From positions 372,001 to 436,000 of the forward strand of contig JAKJHU010000153.1 in assembly GCA_022316685.1 (NCBI GenBank): a DNA stretch of 64,000 nucleotides, written 5' to 3'. Origin of the DNA: Progne subis subis (lineage: Eukaryota > Chordata > Aves > Passeriformes > Hirundinidae). Positions 23,276-34,921 of this stretch are shown piece by piece; position 1 is the stretch's first letter, and each line of letters opens with the position of its first letter. Under the pieces are notes generated by a model, which was given only the letters and a program-made list of their open reading frames with translations, was not told the DNA's origin and searched no databases. Made by a program: the position numbers and the translations under genes.

Positions 23276-23868
23276 TTCTTTGGAGCGGGATGTGAAGGCT
23301 GTCTTGGGGATTCTCTACTCCAGTGTGGAGACTGGAGTGGGCTGGATGGAGCAGTGCTGGTGTTCAATCCAGCTGTAATTATCGCTTGGTTCATGATGAG
23401 GAGAAAGGGCAGGAGCTGCAATGTAGGGGGAACAAACCAAATGCTCACTCAGCTTGTCTTTCAAACCTTGCTTCTCACTGTTCCTGCTGTGGCAGTTTTG
23501 GGAAGTTCTGAAATGCCTTGTTCTTCTTGCACCACCTCCAGGAGGTTACAGATGAGATGTCCCTGTGCTTGCAAAAATTCTGAAGTAGTGTCTGGGGGTT
23601 GCCGCTGGTCACTGTGCTTCCTCAGTTGGCTGGGAATGGGAGAGAGAGGTGCTCCAGGGCTGCATGGAAGATCCAGGTGGAACCTTAGCTCCCATGTGGA
23701 TCAGCTGGGCTCAGAGGCCATTACATCACAGCCATTACTCATGCACCGGTTCTGACACTCTTGTAGACATCACAAAATGGGAACTCTGTTCTGGAGTCAA
23801 GTCTTCTCTGATGTCCAGAGCCAAGGGGATTAATGCCACTGAAGGAAAAAATGCAGTGATAATCATTG

Positions 23869-23886
23869 TTATTATTATTATTATTA
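23869..23886 (+). repeat. (TTA)n microsatellite
   Basis: Six TTA units in a row. Confidence 0.9.
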
Positions 23887-26800
23887 ACTTTTGCTCATAT
23901 GGGAGTCCCTGTCCTACTGCAGCAAGAGTGTGAGAGACCCAGGAGCTGGGAAAACATGCAAAAGCTGATTGTTCAGTGTTGATGTCAGCAACTCCTTACA
24001 AAGTAGCCAATCAGGCCAAGTAACATAAAATGAAAATAATCAAAGTGGTAATCAGTTTATCCATAATAAAATTAATTCTTCGCTATTTCATAGGGGCTGC
24101 ATGGTGAAATTTTAACTTTTTTTGCTTGAGCACTGTTCTGTGCCTTAATGTTTCCTTCTTCCCTGGGCCACTGGCCCCAGCTCTGTGCCTGCAATGCAAT
24201 AAATGGCCTCAGGTGGGTGTTTCCATAGCTCAGCTCATCTCAGGTTCCCAGTGCCACTCAGAGGGTCCTAAAAAGTGCTCAGATTTTTCCATTCAAGAAC
24301 CCTGCTGTCCTGGGTGTGTACCAGCTCTTCTATTTAGGGAGCAGGAGAGGATGAAGCCTGTGCGGTGTGTTTGAGTGGCTATATATCAGCCAGTGTTTGT
24401 ATGTGTTGGCTTTTCCTTGGGTGCCATGGCAGCACCTCATCTCACCTGTGGCAGAGATGGTCCTTAAAGCAGTGCCACATGGGCTTTTCCCCTCTGCCCT
24501 ATATGCCATGATGTGCTTCCCACTGCCACAGGTCTGTCACTGCAAGGTACAGATGAGGATTGCCTTTACCCACCTGGCTGGACAACTGCTTCTGCTTGGA
24601 GAACAGCATTCTTTGTCCTTTATCTGTGCACAGATCCTCACTTGCCCTCCCAAAAGCTTTTTCATTTCTTATTTTTACAAAAGGCTTTGTGTTGGGTCGC
24701 CCTGGAGGTTCAGGAGTCTCTCTGGGCACATTGGGTGTGAGTCAACCCAGATGGAAGTGCCCACTTAAACAGTAAGAGGAAAAAGACATTTCATGTAGCC
24801 AAGGCCAGGTACTTCAGGCTATAGCAAGTGTGATTAAATGAATCAGAATTCAAGATGTGGAGCTCCTGCTGGGGATTTCCAGTTGGGTTTCCCCTTCAAG
24901 AGTGCATTTGGTTACATCAGAGTAGGGGAAAGATTAATAACCTGTGGGATGAAAGGGAAGAAAGTGTGTTCCGTAAAAGTGAGGATGGCTGATGAAATAG
25001 CTGACCTTGCAAAATGCTTTCTCTCGGCTGTGTGCTCTTAAGTATGGAGGAACACATCACAGGATGTGGATACAATCACTCAGTTATATATAAAATAAGG
25101 AGAGGCAGCATGCTTAATATTCCACTTAATTGGAGAAGCAACTTCTCAAGCAAGCTCTGATCCACGATCCTAAGAAACCTCTCACAAATCCACAGGTAGT
25201 GTGTGTGGTGTATACTTACATAAATCTTGAAATCACGTGTATTTGCTATAAATGATTCTGTCATTGTCTGTATTGTCAATTAATTCACGTAGTGAACGTG
25301 TGTGAGAAGTTGTGAACAGCTCAGCTCAGCACACTTTAATTAATGGGGGTGGTCTCTGAAGAGCTCTGTGGGTTAGCTGGGCTTGGATGGTCTGGAATTT
25401 TACAGCATATGTTTTCTCTTTTTCCTTAAAGGAAAAGTCAGTTATCTCTGCAGTTTTGCAAACTCTGTGTATACGGGTCCTTAAAAATTCCTTTTTTAAG
25501 TAAACAAACTCATTAAAGTGCTTTAGGTTAAATTTAGGTGAATTTGCCTGGCTTTGAGGGGACTAGGTTTTGGGTGTTTTTTTGCATTCTGATAATTTGT
25601 TGCTAAAAATGTGATGATTTTGGGGGATTGGAGTATTCAGGGGTGCAGGTCTGGCTGTGCCCATACTCAGCACCAATTGCAGGAAACATCAGCTGATGTT
25701 ATGTAACAGGTACAGATTTGCACATCAGTCCAAGGATATAGTTAGTGAAACTTCTGCTGGGAGAATTGGGGCAAAAGTGCCGCAGGTATTCCTGATTAAC
25801 CCCTATTTTATTTTTTTAAAGAAATATTGGGTTTTAATCCCAGGTGGAAAAGTTGTAAATCCATCCCTTTTATTGGATATTATGCAAATATACAGGTACG
25901 ACAAACTTGGATGCAAACCTTATAAATGCTCCTGAATTGCTGTTCCTGTACAGTATTTAAGGAATATATTTCAGCAATGTCTAGGGAAATGAAAAGTTGC
26001 TTTACTGGTAGCAGCAGCATAACTGCACTGGAAATGGTGGGGTATTACACTGCTGTGTGATCCAGAGAAGCTTTTCCTCCCTTGGAAAATCAGGGCTGTG
26101 TTTATGCTGCCCAGGTGAGCGCTGACCTCGGATACTCCTGGCTTATGTTAAAGCCACTCGGTTGCGTAAGTGGTTCTTACACCTCTCAGTTCTTGTGCCA
26201 TCAAATAACACTGTTTGCCCAGGAAAATCTCAGTGATCTTGGCATTTGCTGAGAAAATAGAGGAGTGTGAAGAGTGAGATGACTCAGGAGAAATGGGAAG
26301 GGCAGGATACTTTGCATCTTAAAGCATTATGGAAGATTATAGAATGAGAGCTCTTTGTGCTGATAGGGATGTGGTAACTGTTGGAAAAGCCACATGTGGT
26401 GCTTCAGGCATCGAGGAGAATTGTTTTCAGTTAAATCTGCTTTAAAATCTACATCGCTCTGTATTTTTTTCTGTGCAGCATGGGGATTCTTTAATTGTTC
26501 CTGAATTTAAGAGAATATCTCCAATAAAACACAGGCATCCAACTTCCACCTCCGGCATGGAGATTTCCAATGATGGTGTAAATATCTGCGTGCCTGACCC
26601 CTCTAGTGATGGATACAGTTACTTGCTGCACTGAGGACAAACACTCCAAAATGCTTCCTGGTGATCTTTGTCCCTGTTCCTGTGGCTCTGAGGGAGCTCC
26701 TGGTGCTCCTGTCCCAGCAGCTTTCCTGAGAGCTGCAACCTGTGTTAGTGCTGCTGAGCTGCTCCTTGGGATCCTGGGCCTCAAAGCTGGCTCCCACCTC

Positions 26801-28708
26801 AAGGGATCCCCTCAGCTAAGGAAGGCATGGGCCCCAGTATCCCAGATAACATCATCCCTTCATCAGTTTAGAGCAGAGTGCAACCAGTTGCACAAGCTGC
26901 TGCTAAATTGCTCTTTGTCAAGCTGTGCCAGAAAACTTTCTGCACTGAAGTAGCACAAGCTGGAAACTCCTTCCTTAATAAGCAGTTTGTCCTCCAATAC
27001 CAGCATTGCCTCCTCTGAGGGCCTTCATATGAAATTAATACAAAAAAGAGGAAGCTGTCTGAGTAGCAGTCACATATCTCTGGTATTATGGGATATTTTA
27101 AGAAGTCTTATCCCTTGGTCACTTCTGTTATATAGGTAGATTATATATCAACTTACGTTGGACTCAAGCTTGGGAGCAGCCGCAGGTTTGGTGCTGTGGA
27201 CGTTCAGCAGCTTCTGGGCATAATTGTCATATGGAGGAAGGCTAAATGACAGTTATCTCCTGTTTTCGTTGTAAGGGATGAGGGAGGACATCAGCCTTCT
27301 ATCTCAAGTTCCATTAGGCTAAAAGCTTAATGAATTTTTGCTAAACAATTTTATAGTTAAGCACAAATGGTCACCTCCTCCCTCCCCTCCCTTCTCCTTT
27401 GAAGTCCCCAGATGGCTGGAGGGAACTGCCTACATAAACACAAGTGCCCTGTAGCTCCTTGTGCCAGCTGGACATGCCCCATATCTTGAATTGCAAGACC
27501 TCCATGCCTGGAGTTCAACAGCAGATCCCTTGATTTTACCTTTTTCCAGTGCTGACTGTTTTTTGCTTGTCATGTCCATTATAAAGATTCCCTGGATATA
27601 AATTAATACTCAATGCTCTATTTAGTGTTACTTCCTATAAATACTGTTCCCAGCAGTGCACTAAGAGGTAGGAACTGGGATAAATCATGAGCTCCAGGCT
27701 GGACCCTGTTCGTGATCTCTCCTTGGTCCCTATTCCCAGTGCTGGTGATCTCCCCCACAGCACTTAATCCCTAAACCAGAAAAAGGAACAATTTAAAGCC
27801 CCTCGCCTGGCAGATGATGTGGAATTGCAGCCTGATCCCTGCGTAAACTTGTCTTCCCTTAGAATTCTCCCTTCCAAACACCCTCCTGTGTTACAGTCAC
27901 CACCTGGGTCACACTGCACATGCTATATTTCGTCAGCAGGCTGTGGAGGGACAGATCCCAAATATCCATCATAGCTTGGCTTGTGACCGTAGCATTCGGT
28001 TGTTGTTTTTAAACAATACTGGGAGCATTTGCAGGGGTAGAGCTGCAGGATTTGGACCCGTTCCATAGAACAGGATGGGGTTGTGTGCTGCTGGACATGG
28101 CTCCAGATGGAAGGCCCATCCCAAAGTGTCTTTCCAGAGGAGGCAAGAGCTGACACGTTCAAGGTGGTATGTAAAACATGTCCTGAAAGCTTCGGTGTGC
28201 TAATGAACTAATGGCACTGAAATGAACTGCTCGTTAAAAAATTAGAAGACTTCAAATCAGGTGGTAGCATAGAGAGCAATCTCAGTGTTAAATGGAAGCA
28301 CTGGGAAATCTGTTCTCAGATAAAGTGTTGCTTTCCCCATGTATTTCCTTATTTTTTCTTTGGTAAATATATGACAAGTTTTGTGTCCTGGCCTGTGGCC
28401 TGAATTGCCTTGAGGCTCAAGTGGTCCTTGTGGTGTCTGTGTTGGTTCTTGCTCATTTGCTCTGCATCACTTTACTTCACCTAGACAGACTCCATCCCTC
28501 AGGAATAAGCTGCATCCTACCAAGATTCACCTCCTTGCCCTCTCGCATGAGGAACTAAAATAATCCTGGACAATCACAGGGCCTCTTGTGACTCCAGCTG
28601 CTGTGAACATGTCCATTGCTTTACTTCCTTTCTCATAGCTTCAGAATCTGCTTTGGCCCCTCTGGGCCATTCTCCCAGCTCTGACAGTCATGTCGTGGAG
28701 GTGTGGAA

Positions 28709-28747
28709 ACACGAGGAAGAAGGGAAGAGTGAGGAGGAAGGGAAGAG
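28709..28747 (+). repeat. 18-bp purine-rich tandem duplication
   Basis: Two adjacent copies built on GGAAGGGAAGAG, purine-only over about 35 bases. Confidence 0.75.
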
Positions 28748-30013
28748 CCTGGTGTGTAGCCATATCCAGGCAAAGCTACAGGGCAGGACGAGGAGTTCTG
28801 CCTGGCTGAGAAAGGCACTGGTCTCTGGTTCACAGTGTGGATTTTGGGATGTTCTGGGGGTGCTTTCATGGCTGTGGTTTCATGTTGGGATTAGAGATGT
28901 CCGTCTGAGCTGCAGTGGAGAGGGTGAATCTGCCTTTGCAGACTGGGCTGTGTCTGCATCCTGGTCTCAGATGTGATGATCATGTGAGCATTTGGTGATT
29001 TAAATCAGCCCACAAAATCCATGGAAAACTTCACCCAGCCAAGGAAAAAAAAGTTTTCTCTTGAATCACCAGGCTGAGCTGGTTCACCAAGGAATCTTGT
29101 GATCCTTAGTCCTTTCTGAGAAACACTGTTCCTTGCTGAGGGAGGTGGCAGAAGCTGTGGGTGCCAATGTTTGTCTCCAGGTTGGTTTGGGATCCCATGG
29201 AAGCTGGCCTGTGGCAGTCCAGTGCCTGTGGCAGGGGGAAGGGAAGCACTGTGCCCTCAGGGAGCCATGCCTTGGTTTTCTTCCCTTTTCCCAGGGACAC
29301 TGGGGCTACCCCATGACCTGGAATTATTCCCCCTTGCCCCTCTAGTTAACAGTGCTCCAGAAGGTTTCTAAGCAATGCTCCATGCAGGTGGAGGGTGCAA
29401 GGGGAAGATCAGCGTTTAGATCTATCGGTTGCAGCACCTTTCAAGTCCCTGTTCCTTTCCCTTCCTGGCCACCCAGGTGTGGATGGATGGAGGACTTGGG
29501 CTTTTTCCCAGCTTTTTGTGGTTCTGATCCAGGATTGTCTTTTGTGTTTTGAAACCATGAGATGCGCAATGTAAGAGCCATGTAAAATAGTAACAGCCAC
29601 TGACTTCAGTCACTTGCCCAATAAATTGTTGTTGTTATTACTGGAATTAATATTGTTTATTACTTTTCTTTTACTTGAGTAGACAGATGAGAATTTTTTG
29701 TGTTGGAAGGGCAGTAAGGTGAGGTGGTGTAGAGGTAGACTGCTGGCTGACACCGAAAGGGAATTAATTTTTGTCAGGGCCATCAAAAAAGAGTATTTCA
29801 GTGGCAGGGGAGCTTCAGAGCTTTGTCTCATTTCAGGGAATAGCAGGGGTGCAATAAAATATTCTAATTAAAATAAGCAGCTGAGCTATTTAGGCTTGTG
29901 AACTGCCACTAAAATGCTAATTATTTGGGGATGTGAGAACGTCTGGAAAAGCTTCTTCATCAGGAATCGTGAAGGTTTCTCCTGTTTAAATCAAGTTAAT
30001 GGGTTGTATAGAA

Positions 30014-30130
30014 GCCCAGAATAGTTTGGGCAGAGAGGGACCTTAAATCTCATCCAGTCCCACCCCTGCCACAGGCAGGGACATCTTCCACTATCCCAGG
30101 TTGCTCCAAGCCTCGTCCAACCTGGCCTTG
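30014..30130 (-). mobile_element. CR1 LINE 3' fragment
   Basis: Reversed CR1 end: CCCAGAATAGTTTGGGCAGA, CCTGCCACAGGCAGGGACAT and TCCAACCTGGCCTTG. Confidence 0.85.
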
Positions 30131-30845
30131 TTTTGTGTCTGGAGCAGCCGACGCAGGAACAGCTGCCCCTCCAGCAATTTCAGTGAGAGACCTCCTGCCT
30201 CTGTGAGACTGTGCAGATATTTGGGTTATCTCAGAGCACAGAAAGTGATTTAGCAGCTGCTGCCAACTACGAGAATAATTTTAGAAGAGATGTCACTGTC
30301 TCTGGTCAACTGAAAGCCTTTTACTTACTCAGTTTGGATGATTTTAACATTTGTATCTGTATTTGCAGCCTCCAGATTGTTCATTGCTGGTGTGGTCAAG
30401 TTTGGTCAGCCCCTCGGGGACAGTGCAGGGCAAGGATGGCTTGGTGGCTTTTCTGTAATTGGGAAGGGCAAAACTAAAAGCTGTTTATTTCCTTCATCTT
30501 ACTGACGTCTTTTTATCCCTTGTACTTCCAGATGAGTGAGCTGCTGCTTTTAGAGTGGTTTGTGCTCCTAGAAGAGATGCATATGGGTGTGGGGAGCAGC
30601 ATCTTCCTAAGTCCCCTTGTGGCCTTGAGTCAGAGCATTGCTTAGGTAGATACATGGTTGTGGTGTAGCACGGCACCTCCTCAGCTCATTGGTGAGAGTG
30701 TGTACCTGCTCCTCCTTTCCCAGTCCCATCAAACCCCTGTCCTCTGATTAAGTCCTCCCAGACTTACCTAATTTGTGGAGCTGGTGGTTCTTAGGCTGTG
30801 GATTCAAGTACTGAAGGTTCAGGCTGTTAGAATCTCCTGTGGGAA
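30131..30845. other. intron stretch between CR1 copies
   Basis: Nothing recognised. Confidence 0.4.
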
Positions 30846-31290
30846 TCGCAGAATCACTACTTTGGAAGAGTCTTTAAGGTCATCGAGCCCAACTCAGCCC
30901 TAACACCTCAACTAAACCATGGCACTGAGTACCACATCCAGTCTTATTTTAAACACATCCAGGGATGGTGACTCCACCATCTCCCCAGGCAGACTATTCC
31001 AGTACTTTATCAGTCTTTATGCAAAAAACTTTTTCCTAATATCCAACCTGTATTTCCCTTGATGCAGCTTAAGACTGTGTTCTCTTATTCTGTCAGCTGC
31101 TGCCTGGAAAAAGAGACCAACCCCCAGCTGACTACAACCACCCTTCAGGAAGTTGTAGAGGGTGATAGGGTCACCTCTGAGTCTCCTTTTCTCCAGGCTA
31201 AACAACCCCAGCTCCCTCAGCCGTTTCTCATCCAGCTTGTGTTCCAAGCCCCTCACCAGCCTTGCTGCCCTCCTCTGGATGTGCTCAACA
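30846..31290 (-). mobile_element. CR1 LINE 3' fragment, about 445 bp
   Basis: One of the longest CR1 copies here. Read backwards it runs from the 3' terminus (CGCAGAATCACTACTTTGGA) through CAGGGATGGTGACTCCACCA, TTTTCCTAATATCCAACCTG, GGAAGTTGTAGAGGGTGATA, TCCTTTTCTCCAGGCTAAAC and CCTCTGGATGTGCTC. This is the classic chicken-type CR1 3' UTR order. Confidence 0.92.
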
Positions 31291-31403
31291 AAGTAAAGGA
31301 AAATGATTTCTTAAGGGGGATCTGCTTGGTTCTCATTTGGGAGTGCAAATAATTCTGGAAAAACATCTGATTCAGCAGTTTTCAGTAGATTCAGTAGTTT
31401 AAT

Positions 31404-31745
31404 TTTCCTGGAGAAAAGGAGGCTCAGAGGGGATCTTCTGGCTCTCCAGAACTCCCTGACAGGAGGGTGCAGCCAAGGGAAGTCAGACTGTTCCCAGGAA
31501 ACAAGGGACAGGATGAGAGGAAACCAGGGGAGGTTCAGGTTGGGTACTGGGAAAATTCTCTTCACTGAAAGGGTGGTCAGGCTGCTCAGGGCAGTGGTGG
31601 ACTCCTCAGTTCTGGAAGTGTTCAAAAAAATGTGTGAATGTTGCACCTGGGGACATGGTTAATGGAGAACACAGCGGTGCTGAGTTAATGGTTGGACTCT
31701 GTGATCCTGGGGGACTCTTCCAACCTCTACTCCGTGATTCTGATG
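31404..31745 (+). mobile_element. CR1 LINE 3' fragment
   Basis: Sense copy: CTGGAGAAAAGGAGGCTCAG, GACAAGGGACAGGATGAGAG-like block, TCACTGAAAGGGTGGTCAGG and the tail CTCCGTGATTCTGATG. It is inverted relative to the copy at 30846-31290. Confidence 0.88.
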
Positions 31746-32275
31746 TTTAGGATCGCTGGGTTATGTTCAAATCTGCCTTGCCAGCTGCCTCTGGGGTTCC
31801 TGCATCCCCACAGTCCTGTGTGGGGATGTGCTGGGATGTGCTTAGGGAATCTACACCAGGAGCATTTTATGGGGCAGCCTTCCCCTGGGTGACAGCTTAA
31901 TCCTCCACCTCCTCTCCGTCCTTGCCTGCAGGATCCTGCCCTTTGGATTACACCTTCCTGACAGTAGTTTTCCTCTGATGCCACCTGACAACTTAGAGAT
32001 GCCATGGGTACCCATCCTCGCCCTCAGGAGCCTTGGGAGCAGAGGCTTGTCTGTTCCCTTGTTTCTGCTGGGAACTGCCTAGGGATGGGTCTGAGAGGAT
32101 CCAGCTGCTGCAGTTGCTTTCTTTCATAATCACCTTGTCCCTTGAAAGGAACCTAGGGCTGCATTTGGAGTTTTAAAAGGCAAAATGAAAGGTTTGAGAG
32201 GAGGGACTGAGTAGTGGGAAGTTGCTGTGTTATAAGGAGGGAACAGCTTAAAAGCTGATTTCATCAGGAACTGTA
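31746..32275. other. intron stretch between CR1 copies
   Basis: Nothing recognised. Confidence 0.4.
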
Positions 32276-32540
32276 CTGATGGGATAAGGAGTTATGGGTT
32301 CAGACTGACAGAGGAGAAATTTAGGTTGGATAAATGAAGAAATTCTACCTGTGTGAAGGTGGTGAGGCCTTGGCACAAGTTGCCCAGAGCAGCTGTAGCT
32401 GCCCCATCCCTGGAAGTGCCCAAGGCCAGGTTGGATGGGGCTTGGAAGCAACCTGGGATGGTGGGAGGTGTCCCTGCCCATGTCAGGGGTGGGACTGGGG
32501 AATCTTTAAGGTCCATTCCAACCCAACCCATTCCATGATT
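32276..32540 (+). mobile_element. CR1 LINE 3' fragment
   Basis: Sense copy: AATTTAGGTTGGATAAATGA, GGTGGTGAGGCCTTGGCACA, GTTGCCCAGAGCAGCTGTAG, GGAAGTGCCCAAGGCCAGGT, ending TTCCATGATT. Confidence 0.9.
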
Positions 32541-34652
32541 TCCTTTCCCGTTGTCCTGCTGTTTTGGAAACCTCCGTGGTTTCTAAACCCACAGACCTCC
32601 CAGAGAGCTGGAAGTGGGTTCTCCAAGAACATCTCCCCAATTTTGGTAGCAGGATTAACAAAGATCTTACCTAGGGCATGTTGGATGTGATTTATTCCTG
32701 CACATGGCTGGTGCCTGGGAATGTGCAGCTCCTCTGAAACAACAGGGAAATGCAGGTTCTCTTTCCCTGCTTTATATACCTGTGAATCACCTGCAAATAT
32801 GCACTTAGACATTATAGGATCCTTACACATTCTGACTACTCTGGTTCTGTGTTTTGATCACTTGGTAGTTGTTTTGAGAAATAAGGAAATGATGTCTTGG
32901 TGTAAACCTTAAGATAACAAACAAAAATCCAGGTTTGCCTTTAATATATGGATGTAAATAGCAGCACCACCAAAATTCTTCATTCTCCCACCTTGGCTCT
33001 CTCCCTGCTCAGAAAGCAAAGAAAAGCTTAATCATTACTGAGAGCAGCACAGCTCTAGTAGAGATCTGTAGTCATTTCATGGAATTTTAGGAGGTATTTA
33101 GCCCTATATCACATGGCATGAGCCCAACTTCTTGGCATTGCCCTGCCTAGGACTTTAAGGCTGTTTTTGGGGCCAAGCTGGCTGGGTGTGCGTGCTGCTG
33201 GCGTGACAGCTCTGCTTCCAATTTACTGGGTGCGTTTTGGAGGTCAGGCCTCATTTGGAGTATCTCTCTGGGATGTTGGCCCACCAGAGTCCTCTGTAAC
33301 TTAGATTCTCCAGAACTCAGCTAGAGTCTCCAGAATTCACCTTGTTGAGCCTTTTCTCCTCACCTTAATATTTTGGGGTGTTTATAAGATGCTTGCCCTG
33401 GGGTTGTGGCTAGAGGTCCATGAGGAATCACTCAGAGCAGCAGGGTCTGTTGGAAGACAAATAGGGCTGCTCTAGGTTCCTGAGCCTTGCCTGTTTCCTG
33501 CAACCTAATGGGAGTTTCAATTAACATGGACAAATACAATCATAAATAACCCTCCTAAAATTAATGGAATTTTAAGGCTACCTCAGCACATTCCCCGTGA
33601 TGCTGTTGCCTCTCTGTGGCAATGCCATGATTTCCAGTTGAAGGGAGCTGATGAGATATATTGACTTTATAATTTCTTAGAAGAGTCCATATATTTTGAG
33701 AATAAAATGTGAATTGAAAAAATATGGAAGTGGCTGGTGTTTTCTGGAGGAAAGAGGACAAGCCAGCTGTCTGTAGCTGAGCAAGAGATGTTCTGGCACA
33801 TCATTCACCTTGTTACCTGAGCTGGCACAGGCACGACCCAGGGAACAACCTCTATAGCCTTTTTTTGGTAATTATTAATATTTCACAGCTTGGTTGAAAC
33901 CTGGATTTGATCTTATTCAGGCTGTGCTGTGACCACTTCTGGGAGCGTTAAAAATACACCTCATAGTTCACAGTTACAGAAATATTCTGTGTGTCGCCTC
34001 CAGACCTGTCCCCCACCCACCAACACCCTGCTTCAAGGAAAATCCCAGCAGGATTAGCAGGGTTTAGACACAGTTTCTTCCACCCCAAACAACCTTTCCA
34101 GGTCTCAGCTGAAAATAGCTGGTTTGCCTCCGTGCTGAAGTTGCAGTGGAGGGAGACAGAGATGAGCTAACTAAATCAGGTTGCCCTTAGAAACACATTT
34201 GTATTGGGCAGAAGAATCGATTGGGGTTTTGTGGTGTTTGCTAGGTGTGGGTCTTGTCAGCCCCCAGGAGCTCTCTGTACCAGGAGCAGACACGTGGGGT
34301 GAGGCGAGGTCTGGGGTGATTTAGTGCGGGTGAGCTGCCTCTCAGTGCTGGCTAATTTAGAGATGCAAAACTGAGCCTGGAAATAATGAGCTCTGGCTAA
34401 TTAGGTGCTTGTCTGCAGGTGGAACTATTGCAGCTGGTGCTCCCAATATTGCTGGTTTGTATTTGAAAGCATCATGGAATCAGTGGGATGCTGGGAATAC
34501 AGACAATTTGCAACAAAGGTGGGGTGGTTCTCCCCAGCCCCCAGCTTTCCTTTGGTATTCTCATTTGGCTTGACTGTGAGATTATCACACATGGACCAAA
34601 GACAGAAGGGGAAGGATGAAGGGAAAGGGGCTTTTTATACAGGTAGATGCTG
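32541..34652. other. intron stretch, nothing firm
   Basis: No gene recognised. A 21-bp duplication around CTCCAGAA(C/T)TCA is at 33301-33341. The segment near 33240 (GCCTCATTTGGAGTATC) could be a decayed CR1 piece but is too short to call. Confidence 0.4.
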
Positions 34653-34921
34653 GCAGGACGAAGGGGATTGGCTTCCCACTGCCAGAGGGCAGGAATAGGT
34701 GGGATACTGGGGGCAGAAACTCTTCCTTGTGAGGATGGGGAGGTCTTGGCACAAGTTGCCCAGAGCAGTTATGGCTGCCCCATCCCTGGAAGTGTCCAAG
34801 GCCAGGCTGGACAGGGCTTGGAAGCAAACTGGGATAGTGGGAGGTGTCCCTGCCCATGGCAGGGAGTGGCGCTGGATAAGCTTTGAGGACCCTCAGAACC
34901 CAAACCATTCTGGGATCCTGG
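34653..34921 (+). mobile_element. CR1 LINE 3' fragment
   Basis: Sense copy: GGTGGGATACTGGGGGCAGA, GGCACAAGTTGCCCAGAGCA, GGAGGTGTCCCTGCCCATGG and terminus ATTCTGGGATCCTGGG. It is very similar to the copy at 32276-32540. Confidence 0.9.

Larger units (their letters stand above)
23276..30013. other. intron stretch, nothing recognised apart from small repeats
   Basis: About 6.7 kb without a CR1 fragment. It holds a (TTA)n run at 23869-23886 and an 18-bp duplication near 28709-28747. Open frames are short and overlap on both strands. Confidence 0.5.
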
